Below are positions 6,566 through 13,511 of a stretch of 22,293 nucleotides of DNA, piece after piece (position 1 is the stretch's first letter; every line of letters begins with the position of its first letter). The translations under genes and the position numbers were made by a program. The stretch comes from a virus. Under the pieces are notes generated by a model. The model worked only from the letters and a program-made list of their open reading frames with translations, was not told the DNA's origin and ran no database searches. The stretch spans positions 1 through 22,293 of the IMG/VR virus record IMGVR_UViG_3300025086_000281; one strand, written 5' to 3'.

Positions 6566-7439
6566 CCTGATTCCACAGCAAGCAATTCCCGTTGGTTTTG
6601 ATCCACAGTTTGAAGGCGCAGAGGGGATGATTGCCCCTGGCCAGGAAGAGCTGGCCAAGCAGCTGATGGGCGAACCTGAGGAAGGGATTCCTGCTGTCCA
6701 GACAGATCCTGGTGAGGATTTGATTGGCGGCAAGTTCCGTTCACAGGATGACCTGCTGAAGGCGTATCAGGAGCTGGAGAAAAAGCAGAGCCAGGCGTCC
6801 GGTCCTAACTCTGCTGAGCCCTCGCAACCTCAGGCTTACACAGCTGAGCAGGCTGTCCAGGTCTACGGCGACGACATCGTGAATGCTGTCGGAGAGGCCG
6901 GACTAAACATGGCTGATTTGATGTGGCAGGCCGATAACGGCGGTGACATCAGCCAGCATTACGACGCACTGGCGGAAGCCGTTGGCGTTCCCCGTCAGGT
7001 TGTCGAGAACTACGTCTCCAAGGCTCAGGCAGGTGATGGCGAGCAAGTTGAATTAAGCGATGCCGATCAGACGGAGATCGTCAATGAGATTGGCGGGTGG
7101 GATGAGTTCAACCGGTTGAGCCAATGGGCTAAGGACGGCGGCGGCCTGACTCAGGCAGAGCTGGATGATTACAACGCTGTTGCCAATAGCGGCAATAAAG
7201 CTGCAGTGCGCTGGGCGTTGAAAGCGATCCAGGCCAAGAACGCAAAACCTGCAGCGTCAGAGCCAAAGTTGATTCGTGGTCAAGCACCAGCAGAAACGCA
7301 GCGCAGGTTTAACAGCAAGTCAGAGGTGCTGGAAGCCATGAACAAGCGGAACAGCAAAGGTCAACGCTTGTATGACGTTGACACCGCATATCAGCAGAAG
7401 TTTGCTGAGCTGATGAACAATTCAGACGTGTTTGGTTAA
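6558..7439 (+). CDS. Capsid assembly scaffolding protein, T7 gp9-like
   Basis: A 293-residue acidic protein (T7 gp9 is about 307). It would line the procapsid interior, guide coat protein assembly and leave before or during DNA packaging. The first 85 residues are acidic and poorly ordered, with the GGKFRSQDDLLKAYQELEKK helix (about 54-73), which is common in T7-type scaffolds. The C-terminal part has DYNAVANSGNKAAVRWAL and then EAMNKRNSKGQRLYDVD and YQQKFAELMNNSDVFG, the coat-binding end. It sits between portal and major capsid, as expected. The ATG at 6558 overlaps the portal stop. Confidence 0.92.
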   Translation: MADLIPQQAIPVGFDPQFEGAEGMIAPGQEELAKQLMGEPEEGIPAVQTDPGEDLIGGKFRSQDDLLKAYQELEKKQSQASGPNSAEPSQPQAYTAEQAVQVYGDDIVNAVGEAGLNMADLMWQADNGGDISQHYDALAEAVGVPRQVVENYVSKAQAGDGEQVELSDADQTEIVNEIGGWDEFNRLSQWAKDGGGLTQAELDDYNAVANSGNKAAVRWALKAIQAKNAKPAASEPKLIRGQAPAETQRRFNSKSEVLEAMNKRNSKGQRLYDVDTAYQQKFAELMNNSDVFG

Positions 7440-7454
7440 ATTGATCGCAGGTGT

Positions 7455-7470
7455 TCTGCACATCTGCAAC
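7455..7470 (+). promoter_or_regulatory. Candidate phage promoter / regulator site 2 (before capsid gene)
   Basis: TCTGCACATCTGCAAC lies in the 111-base gap between scaffold and capsid genes, 80 bases before the capsid ATG. It matches site 1 over TCTGCACATC-NN-CAA and site 3 over TCTGCAC-NNN-TGCAAC. T7 has the strong phi10 promoter here. A GC hairpin, CCCC-TGC-GGGG (7478-7488), follows and could cap or stabilise the capsid transcript. The rest of the gap shows no other structure, and no Shine-Dalgarno precedes the ATG at 7551. Confidence 0.5.
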
Positions 7471-7550
7471 TGATCGGCCCCTGCGGGGATAACCGAGAGG
7501 ATTGAGAAAGCTGCGTTACCTAACCGCAAACTTCAATCAATTCTTCCGTC

Positions 7551-7778
7551 ATGGCTGACGCTGATCTCAAACGAGTAGGTCAAATTAAGGGCACCGGTGG
7601 CTCATGGGCCGCTGGTGCTACTGCTCAAGATGGCTTCAAAGCCCTGTTCCTCAAGCTGGGTTCTGCAGAGGTGCTGAGCGCCTTTGAGGAATACTGCTGC
7701 ATGAAGGGCAAGGTGAAGGAAAGGAACATCCGTGGAGGCAAATCCATGGCGTTCCCCATCACCGGTAAGCAAGAGGCT
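7551..7778 (+). CDS. Major capsid protein, T7 gp10-like, exon 1
   Basis: This exon encodes the first 76 residues of the coat protein, ending FPITGKQEA. Joined to 8041-8856 it makes a 347-residue protein, matching T7 gp10A (345). The N-terminal arm starts MADADLKRVGQIKG; the segment RGGKSMAFPITG corresponds to the T7 SGKSAQFPVLG stretch, in the extended-loop region of the HK97 fold. Unspliced, the frame runs into intron sequence and stops at TAA 7800-7802, which would give a useless 83-residue fragment. The ATG at 7551 is the only start after an in-frame TAA at 7521; no Shine-Dalgarno is seen, which is odd for what should be the most abundant virion protein. The 5' splice point after T7778 was chosen by the U-G pair in P1, restored reading phase and protein alignment. 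Confidence 0.9.
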
Positions 7779-8040
7779 GAATTGCGGCCCGCATTCGCGT
7801 AAGCGAACTGCGATAACAGGGTGAATTGTCTGGGACCCCTCCATCTTTGGGGAATCAGCAGCCAAGCCAGATCACAATCTGGAAGGTTCAACGACTAGAT
7901 CCCGAGAGGAAACTCAGTAACGGATCCACGAGTGCCCTGCACCCAACCAGTTATTAACTAGGGGGTGAAGATATAGTCTGACCTTGCGGGATGGTAAACC
8001 GTAAGAACCGAAGGATAAAGAGCCTTCGGGATAACATTTG
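7779..8040 (+). ncRNA. Group I intron (subgroup IA-like), ORF-less
   Basis: A self-splicing intron of 262 nt interrupts the capsid gene. P1: exon GGCU (7775-7778) pairs with GGCC (7786-7789), with U-G at the splice point; UGC (7783-7785) can pair with the first exon-2 bases GCA as P10. P2: 7791-7798 with 7803-7811 and a GUAA tetraloop. P3: CAGGG (7817-7821) with CCCTG (7935-7939). P4: TTG-T-CTG (7826-7832) with CAGCAG (7856-7861). P5: CCCC (7836-7839) with GGGG (7849-7852). P6: CCAGAT (7867-7872) with ATCTGG (7877-7882). P7: GACTA (7893-7897) with TAGTC (7974-7978). P7.1/7.2-type hairpin: GATCC (7898-7902) with GGATC (7922-7926). P8: CACCC/GGGTG closing 7940-7967. P9-type hairpin: CCGAAGG (8008-8014) with CCTTCGG (8023-8029). 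The last base is G8040. The Q-like AATCAGCAGCCAAGCC and R-like TTCAACGACTAGA strings are textbook. There is no homing endonuclease inside. The boundaries are inferred. Confidence 0.93.
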
Positions 8041-8856
8041 GCATACCACCAGCCCGGCACAGAAATCAACGGAGGAACCAACGATCCTTCCGCGATCAAT
8101 GAGCGCGTTCTCAACCTTGATTCCCTGATGGTGGCAGACGCCGCGATCGCGGAAGTTGATGAGCTCATGGCTTATTGGCCAGCACGCCAAGAGATCACTC
8201 GTGAACTCGGTCGTGCATTGGCTTATGAGTATGACCGCAGAGCCTTGCGCATTGTTTATGCCGCTTCAGTAAACACAACTGAACCGCTGAACAAGACCAT
8301 CAACACTGGCCGTATCGGTACTTCCGTCACCCTCGGAACCGACTACACCGGTGCTTCTGCAACTCGTCAAGAAAAGGGCGATGCGCTTGTGAACGCTATC
8401 TTCGATTGCAGAATCGAGATGGAAAAGAAGGACGTTCCTGTTGACTCAGGAATGTATGCAGTCTTCGGCCCTGAGGATTACTACGCCATCACCCAATCTT
8501 CCAGAGCTATCAATGCTGATTTCGCTGGTGGATATGGCGCAAACGGCACGATTGCAGATGGCAAGACCCTGCAAATTGCAGGCATTCCCATCCTGCGTTC
8601 AAACCACGTCACTCAAGCTGACTACTCGCTAGTCGCCGGGGACAATAATTCCGAATACGCACAAGACCTGAGCAAGTGCAAAGGACTTGTGTTCCACGGT
8701 GATTGCATGGGTGTCCTGTCACTGCTCTCCCCTGCACTGCAGGTGACCAGCGGCGACTGGAATGTTTCTCACCAGTCCACATTGCTTGTGGCTCGTCAGA
8801 GCATCGGCATGGGAGTTCTCCGTGCTGAGTGTGCTGCCAACATCAGCATCACCTGA
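8041..8856 (+). CDS. Major capsid protein, T7 gp10-like, exon 2
   Basis: This exon supplies residues 77-347, starting AYHQPGTEI, the continuation of FPITGKQEA in exon 1. It contains the coat segments typical of T7-type capsids: INERVLNLDSLMVADAAI, DELMAYWPARQEITRELGRALAYEYDRRAL, the DYYAI beta region and the SDGDWN-like C-terminal SGDWNVSHQS followed by LLVARQSIGMGVLR. It builds the icosahedral shell around the DNA. The triplet TTG at 8038-8040 directly before it is the 3' end of the intron, not a start codon. A strong terminator (8888-8915) follows, as after T7 gene 10. No slippery sequence for a gp10B-like frameshift product is evident at the 3' end. Confidence 0.93.
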   Translation, partial: AYHQPGTEINGGTNDPSAINERVLNLDSLMVADAAIAEVDELMAYWPARQEITRELGRALAYEYDRRALRIVYAASVNTTEPLNKTINTGRIGTSVTLGTDYTGASATRQEKGDALVNAIFDCRIEMEKKDVPVDSGMYAVFGPEDYYAITQSSRAINADFAGGYGANGTIADGKTLQIAGIPILRSNHVTQADYSLVAGDNNSEYAQDLSKCKGLVFHGDCMGVLSLLSPALQVTSGDWNVSHQSTLLVARQSIGMGVLRAECAANISIT

Positions 8857-8861
8857 ACTAC

Positions 8862-8875
8862 TCTCCAATTGGAGA
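8862..8875 (+). repeat. Perfect 14-bp palindrome after the capsid stop
   Basis: TCTCCAATTGGAGA begins 5 bases after the capsid TGA and reads the same on both strands. It has no loop, so a DNA-binding dimer site is more natural than an RNA hairpin, but a chance palindrome of this size in 22 kb is also possible. It lies just upstream of the terminator. Confidence 0.4.
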
Positions 8876-8887
8876 AAGTGGATCTGC

Positions 8888-8915
8888 GGGTCAGCTACGG
8901 CTGGCCCCTTTTTTT
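8888..8915 (+). terminator. Intrinsic terminator after the capsid gene
   Basis: An 8-bp GC-rich stem, GGGTCAGC (8888-8895) and GCTGGCCC (8900-8907) with one G-U pair, closes a TACG loop on a C-G pair, a very stable UNCG-type tetraloop. A run of seven T (8909-8915) follows after one C. This is a classic rho-independent terminator. It stands where T7 has its main terminator Tphi, just after gene 10, and would give high capsid mRNA with partial read-through into the tail genes. Confidence 0.9.
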
Positions 8916-8941
8916 GGCTCCCCTAACATGAGCACAGCACC

Positions 8942-8956
8942 TGTGCACATTAGAAA
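8942..8956 (+). promoter_or_regulatory. Weak copy of the TCTGCAC motif before tail tubular gene A
   Basis: TGTGCACATTAGAAA agrees with the site-2 motif TCTGCACATCTGCAA at 11 of 15 positions. It lies after the capsid terminator and touches the start codon of the next gene, so it cannot be a normal promoter for the full gene unless translation begins at the second ATG (8968). It may be chance; noted because it is in one of the few gaps. Confidence 0.15.
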
Positions 8957-9618
8957 TGGGTTCGTCCATGCAGTCAGCCACTCCGGGGCGCACGACGCTG
9001 CTGGATGCAACAAACGTCCTGTTGCGCAATATCGGTGAGATGCCGGTCAATTCGCTCGAAGACGAGCAGGTCCAAGACGCACGAATTGCTGAGCAGACCC
9101 TGCTTGAGTTTCACAAGGAAGGACAGACCCGTGGATGGTCGTGGAACCGTGAGGCCAAATACCCATTTGATCGTGATGCGACCACTGGCGAGGTTGATGT
9201 TCCAGCGTCAACGATGACCTGGCTGGTGGATCCGTATCACGACAATGGCCGTTACGTGCTGAGGGGCACCAGGGTCTACGACAAGAAAAACCGCACGTTC
9301 AAGATTGACGCCAACGATGCACCGATTGAGGCGGATGTGATCTGGCTGCTGTCGTGGGATGAATGCCCAGAGGCTTACAACCGATGGACAACGATCAGAT
9401 CAGCGCGGGTGTTTTCGACCCGGATGCTGGGATCAGATTCCGTCACCAACTACACGGCAGTTGATGAGCAAGCGGCATTGACCGAGTTGATGCGATTGGA
9501 GATGGAACAGTCGCAGCCAAACTCGCTGACAGGCGGCCCATTCTCTGGCCCAATGCCGACTTACAGCGCTGAGCAGGGCCTGCGTCGTTCAATGTTTGGA
9601 GGCAGCTACGTTGGCTAA
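8956..9618 (+). CDS. Tail tubular protein A, T7 gp11-like
   Basis: A 220-residue protein (T7 gp11 is 196). It forms the ring that joins the portal to the gp12-type nozzle and carries the tail fibres. The conserved start of the family is visible: a long helix LLDATNVLLRNIGEMPVNSL (15-34), then DARIAEQTLLEFHKEGQTRGWSWN, where the RGWSWN turn is a strong gp11 hallmark. The ATG at 8956 has no clear Shine-Dalgarno; the ATG at 8968, four codons in, is an alternative start. The 3' end overlaps the gp12-like gene by 8 bases and carries that gene's ribosome site. It is the first gene after the capsid terminator. Confidence 0.92.
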   Translation: MGSSMQSATPGRTTLLDATNVLLRNIGEMPVNSLEDEQVQDARIAEQTLLEFHKEGQTRGWSWNREAKYPFDRDATTGEVDVPASTMTWLVDPYHDNGRYVLRGTRVYDKKNRTFKIDANDAPIEADVIWLLSWDECPEAYNRWTTIRSARVFSTRMLGSDSVTNYTAVDEQAALTELMRLEMEQSQPNSLTGGPFSGPMPTYSAEQGLRRSMFGGSYVG

Positions 9619-12175
9619 TCTTGTCAGCTACACAATCCCTAGCCTAATTCAGGGTGTAAGCAATCAACCTGACGCACAAAGGGATCCCAGCCAGGCATCA
9701 ATACAAATTAATGGTGTCAGTTCGATTGCTGAAGGGCTGAGGAAAAGAGATCAGACAAATGTGCTTGCCAGGGTCAGCTCGAATCCCTTTGGCGATGCTT
9801 TTGTCCATTCCATCTTAAGAGACACGACAGAGGAATACCTGTCGGTGATCACGAATAGTGGCATTCAGGTTTTTGATTTAGATGGAACAGAGATAACAGT
9901 TGAAGAAGATGGCAGTTCCTTCAATTATTTGAGTTCAGTCACTGACGCACGCAGGCAATTGCGAGCGGTGACAATTGCAGATTTCACGTTTATCTGCAAT
10001 CTCAATACCAGCACGGCAATGAAGACGGACATTGCTCCTGCTAATGCCAGGCCAGAACCGCATGAATGCTTGATCTGGATTCGCGCCGCGAACTACGGCC
10101 AGACATACACCGTCAACGTCAATGGCAATCAAGTTCAGGTGACAACGCCTGTTGCGCCTGTTGTTACCAGTGGAAGCACGGTAACAGAAAACAGGATTAG
10201 TTCTGAGGATATTGCAGATGCAATTATCACAGGACTAGGCACTGCTGGCCTGACTGGTTACGACTTAGATCAGCAGGGTTCAGTGATCTGGATTCGTGGC
10301 GCAAACCCGATAACGGTTGAGGTTTCTGACGCTCGATCTAACGCAGACATTACTGCAATCTTGAATTCAGTACAGACATTTACTGAACTTCCGACGATTG
10401 CACCAATTGGCTATCAGGTCACAATTGAAGGTGATCCTGGCAATCAATTTGACACCTATTACGTTGAATTCCAACCGCGTGGTTCGGATGTCAAGAATCC
10501 ATCAACTCCACCTGAGTTTGGTGAAGGTTCATGGCTAGAAACTGTTAGTCCTGGTGTTGAGTATCTGATCGATCCAGATACCATGCCGCACCTGCTTATT
10601 CGTAAAAGTAATGGTGAGTTCTGGTTCGGCCCCGCCAACGGTCAGGTCGTAGCCAACATTCCTAATAACGTGCCGTCCTGGGGCGAGCGCACCTGCGGCG
10701 ATTTTGATACAGCCCCGGATCCCAGCTTCATTGGGAATCCAATCAATGACGTTTTTATCTACAAGAACCGACTTGGTTTCTTGGCTGACGAAAACATCAT
10801 CCTTAGCCAGAACCGAGAATTTTTCAAATTCTTCCCTGACACGACCACGACAGTTCTGGATACAGATCCGATTGATCTGGTTGCCAGTAATAACAGGGTT
10901 TCGATCCTGCGATATGCCGTTCCTTATCAGGACGAACTGATCCTTTTCAGTGCGCAGTATCAGTTCAGGTTCAACGCGGCGGAAACTGTTTTGACGCCAA
11001 AAACGGCTCAGCTGACTGTGCTGACCCAATACGAGGTGGATGTGAACCTGCGGCCACAACAGGTGGGTGGCGGAATCATTTTTGCGCAGGAGAACGGCGA
11101 GTGGTCACAGATGCGCGAATTCAGCGTGAGGGGAGCCGGCACCGCGCTAACTGCCGACGCGACCGATCTGACCGGATACGTCTCCAGCTATGTGCCGGCA
11201 GAGCTTTTTAAGTTGGCGGTCAACGACACCGGCAATGCGCTGTTTGCCATTAGCGGCCGGGAGGTCACGGGCGGAACTGATTACAGAAACAGGATTTACG
11301 TCTACAAGTTTTTCTTGCGCAATCAGGGCAGCGGTGTCGAGAGAGCGCAATCCAGCTGGAGCCATTTTGAGCTGACCGGTGCTGATCAGATCCTCCAGGT
11401 GCTTTGCGTTGAGGAGATGCTTTATCTGCTGGTGCAATACGGCAATGAGGTTTATCTGGAACAGATGTCGGTGATGGACCGCCAGGCAGAAACTGCCAGC
11501 GCTGCACCGTATCCAATGTTGTTGGATCGACGAGTCACGAACACAGCCCACACTCCAGTAAGTGTTCGCATGGCGGCTGCGACTTACAACCAACAAACGA
11601 ACACTTCTACGTTCACCGTGCCTTACACGATGACGGCACGAACGCAGATCTGGTCCATGTGGAACTTGGCCGATCCAACGGCGACAGGTCCAGTGTTTAT
11701 TGGTGAGGCTGAAAGCGGCACCACGATCACGGCAAGGGGTGACTGGTCATCGACTGATTGCGTGTGTGGTGAGCCGTTTGAGTTCCGCTATCGATTTACC
11801 AAATTCAAGATGGTGAAAGACATCGGTGGCGGCAGAACTGCGGTCAATTCGATGCGAACGCAGATCAGGACAGCCAAGCTCAGATATCACGAGACCGGGT
11901 TCTTCAAGGTCATGGTGATGCCTGAATACAGGGCTACGGGCGAATACATCTATGACGGCACGGTTGCAGGTGTGCGAAATGCTGCGATTGGCAGGCCAGA
12001 CATCTCGCACGGTGAAGACACTGCTCGATTCTTTGAAGGTGTTTTTTCTGTGCCGATTTACGGGCAAGGTGACCAGATCTTTGTTGAAATCAGAAGTGAT
12101 CAACCCATGCCTTGTAAGTTCTCGACATGCGAATGGATTGCACTTGTGACAGGAAGAGCACAGGCTCTGCAATGA
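9611..12175 (+). CDS. Tail tubular protein B (nozzle), T7 gp12-like, TTG start
   Basis: An 854-residue protein (T7 gp12 is 794). It makes the hexameric tail nozzle, a beta-propeller-rich tube through which DNA leaves. The N-terminus MANLVSYTIPSLIQGVSNQP matches the gp12 family opening, where a short strand is followed by G-G-x-S-x-Q-P. Further family-like segments are KNRLGFLADENIILSQ (near residue 391) and FSAQYQFRF. I chose TTG at 9611 over the in-frame TTG at 9596 because GGAGG (9598-9602) lies 8 bases before 9611 and the protein then begins like the family. A rare start codon under a strong ribosome site may set stoichiometry. The stop overlaps the next ATG as ATGA. Confidence 0.92.
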   Translation: MANLVSYTIPSLIQGVSNQPDAQRDPSQASIQINGVSSIAEGLRKRDQTNVLARVSSNPFGDAFVHSILRDTTEEYLSVITNSGIQVFDLDGTEITVEEDGSSFNYLSSVTDARRQLRAVTIADFTFICNLNTSTAMKTDIAPANARPEPHECLIWIRAANYGQTYTVNVNGNQVQVTTPVAPVVTSGSTVTENRISSEDIADAIITGLGTAGLTGYDLDQQGSVIWIRGANPITVEVSDARSNADITAILNSVQTFTELPTIAPIGYQVTIEGDPGNQFDTYYVEFQPRGSDVKNPSTPPEFGEGSWLETVSPGVEYLIDPDTMPHLLIRKSNGEFWFGPANGQVVANIPNNVPSWGERTCGDFDTAPDPSFIGNPINDVFIYKNRLGFLADENIILSQNREFFKFFPDTTTTVLDTDPIDLVASNNRVSILRYAVPYQDELILFSAQYQFRFNAAETVLTPKTAQLTVLTQYEVDVNLRPQQVGGGIIFAQENGEWSQMREFSVRGAGTALTADATDLTGYVSSYVPAELFKLAVNDTGNALFAISGREVTGGTDYRNRIYVYKFFLRNQGSGVERAQSSWSHFELTGADQILQVLCVEEMLYLLVQYGNEVYLEQMSVMDRQAETASAAPYPMLLDRRVTNTAHTPVSVRMAAATYNQQTNTSTFTVPYTMTARTQIWSMWNLADPTATGPVFIGEAESGTTITARGDWSSTDCVCGEPFEFRYRFTKFKMVKDIGGGRTAVNSMRTQIRTAKLRYHETGFFKVMVMPEYRATGEYIYDGTVAGVRNAAIGRPDISHGEDTARFFEGVFSVPIYGQGDQIFVEIRSDQPMPCKFSTCEWIALVTGRAQALQ

Positions 12176-12618
12176 AATGGGCGGACGCAACTGAAGAGGC
12201 TGCACTTCATATTGCGATCCACCTAAGAGAGGAAGACAAAGCAGAAGTTTGGTTGAGTCACGGCCTTACACCCACTGAGGCCGTGATGTGGAGCTGGTCT
12301 GAGAGTGATATATGCCGCTGCATCGCTTCAGCGGATGGCGAACCATTGGCTCTGACGGGCCTAGTTCGGAATAGGATCTGGCTACTCGGCACTGAAAAGT
12401 TGACCGCCACACGCGAGAGACGTTTGCAACTGTGCAAAGAAGGGAGAGAATGGGTTGAGACGTGCATTGAGCGAGCTGGGATGGCCATCGGCAATGACGT
12501 TTATGCGAAGAACACTCGCAGCATCCGCTGGCTAAAACATCTCGGGTTTGAGGTGGCAACTCCTAGGCCAATGGGTCCGAGCGCTGAGTTGTTCTCTGAG
12601 TTTTGGAGGGCTGCTTAA
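12172..12618 (+). CDS. gp13-like virion assembly protein, GNAT-fold
   Basis: A 148-residue protein (T7 gp13 is 138) in the exact T7 position. It begins MKWADATEEAALHIAIHLRE, then DKAEVWLSHGLTPTEAV, matching the gp13 pattern of R-x-x-D-x-x-E-x-W-x-S-H-G. The C-terminal NTRSIRWLKHLGFEV (about 114-128) is the usual last motif of N-acetyltransferase folds. T7 gp13 is needed for proper internal core assembly, and no enzymatic role is established. I chose ATG 12172, which overlaps the gp12 stop, over the upstream in-frame ATGs at 12127 and 12133, which lie in gp12 coding sequence and add 15 or 13 unlikely residues. Confidence 0.85.
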   Translation: MKWADATEEAALHIAIHLREEDKAEVWLSHGLTPTEAVMWSWSESDICRCIASADGEPLALTGLVRNRIWLLGTEKLTATRERRLQLCKEGREWVETCIERAGMAIGNDVYAKNTRSIRWLKHLGFEVATPRPMGPSAELFSEFWRAA

Positions 12619-13511
12619 TGGTTGCACCGTTGGCCATGGGGTTGATCAGTGGTGGCATTAACGCCGCCACTGGGGTGCTTGGTGCGTTTGGCCAGCAGGC
12701 TGCTGCACGCCAGAGATACGCCGATGATCTTGCCTTTCAAACCGCCAATAACAGGTTTGCTGCTTGGCAGGCAGGGTTTAACGCCAAGGTTCAGGACGCT
12801 AATAAGGAGCACCAGTTTTGGAAGGAAACGGTCAACTACAACCAGCAGCGATCGTTCGTTAATTCGCAGCGCAATGTCGATCTGTTGCGTGAAGCTGATC
12901 AGGCTCAGGTTGTTTTTCAAAATCGAGCATCTGCCGGAGCTGCCTATGCAGACGACAGTGCTGCTCTGAGTGATCAGCTGGCTGAAGCAGAAATGGCTTC
13001 AGCGGTCGCTCAGCAGCAATACACCTGGAGAGCGCTGTCAGCACGGGCATCGGTGCAAGCGTTGAATCAAGAAGGGAATTCTGTTGAGCGAATTGTCAAC
13101 AACTATGCGTTTCAGCTAGGTGATCAGCTGTCGCTTGCGGCGATTGAGTCCGACCTGAGGGAGAGGCAATACGACAGAGCGCAGGCAGGGCAGGTTGCTC
13201 AATACCTGAACAGATGGAACAGCCAGACGTTCTATGAAGGTCAGCAATTCATGGATCCATTGGCGCCATTTGCGCCGCTGCCAACGCTGATCACGCCACC
13301 GCCACCGACCAGAACAGGGGCACCACCGAGCAACGCAGCATTTGCGATGAATGTTGCCACTGGATTGCTGGGTGGCGTCAGCGCTGGTTTCAGCACTTAC
13401 AACTCAATGAGTCGGTTGCAAACGCCTAGCAGCAGGATCGGCCCTGGCACTCCAGGTGGCCGTCTGGGCGGAAATGTTCTGGGTCAAATCAGTAATTACA
13501 TGGACAGCTGA
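12618..13511 (+). CDS. Internal virion protein, T7 gp14-like
   Basis: A 297-residue protein (T7 gp14 is 196). T7 gp14 is ejected first and forms a pore in the outer membrane. Residues 4-28 (from PLAMGLISGG through VLGAFG) are a small-residue hydrophobic stretch able to enter a membrane, as in the gp14 family. A long alanine- and glutamine-rich helical region (30-215) follows, then a proline-rich linker (PLPTLITPPPPTRTGAPP) and a second glycine-rich hydrophobic stretch (AMNVATGLLGGVSAGF). The ATG at 12618 follows GGAGGG (12605-12610) and shares one base with the preceding stop. Assigned from position, composition and length; gp14 proteins diverge fast. Confidence 0.82.
   Translation: MVAPLAMGLISGGINAATGVLGAFGQQAAARQRYADDLAFQTANNRFAAWQAGFNAKVQDANKEHQFWKETVNYNQQRSFVNSQRNVDLLREADQAQVVFQNRASAGAAYADDSAALSDQLAEAEMASAVAQQQYTWRALSARASVQALNQEGNSVERIVNNYAFQLGDQLSLAAIESDLRERQYDRAQAGQVAQYLNRWNSQTFYEGQQFMDPLAPFAPLPTLITPPPPTRTGAPPSNAAFAMNVATGLLGGVSAGFSTYNSMSRLQTPSSRIGPGTPGGRLGGNVLGQISNYMDS

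Noticed and set aside
7551-7802. An independent 83-residue gene
   Set aside because: The last seven codons are intron sequence; the first 76 are the coat N-terminus and continue in phase into 8041.
7602-7891. Two antisense open frames across exon 1 and the intron
   Set aside because: They lack ribosome sites and familiar sequence, and lie opposite a conserved coat exon and structured RNA.
8038-8856. A separate capsid gene starting with TTG at 8038
   Set aside because: The TTG is the 3' end of the group I intron, there is no ribosome site, and the product would lack the coat N-terminal arm and extended loop encoded by exon 1.
8857-8930. Read-through of the coat TGA in the same frame
   Set aside because: It would add 24 residues encoded by the palindrome and terminator stem; nothing protein-like is seen.
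8829-9038. A gp10B-like extension of the coat by -1 frameshift
   Set aside because: The -1 frame is open to 9038 but passes through the terminator, and no slippery heptamer or T7-like TTTC slip site is seen before the coat stop.
12127-12171. Upstream start for the gp13-like gene (ATG 12127 or 12133)
   Set aside because: The extra residues are the shifted-frame reading of the conserved gp12 end; the ATGA overlap at 12172 gives the family N-terminus.
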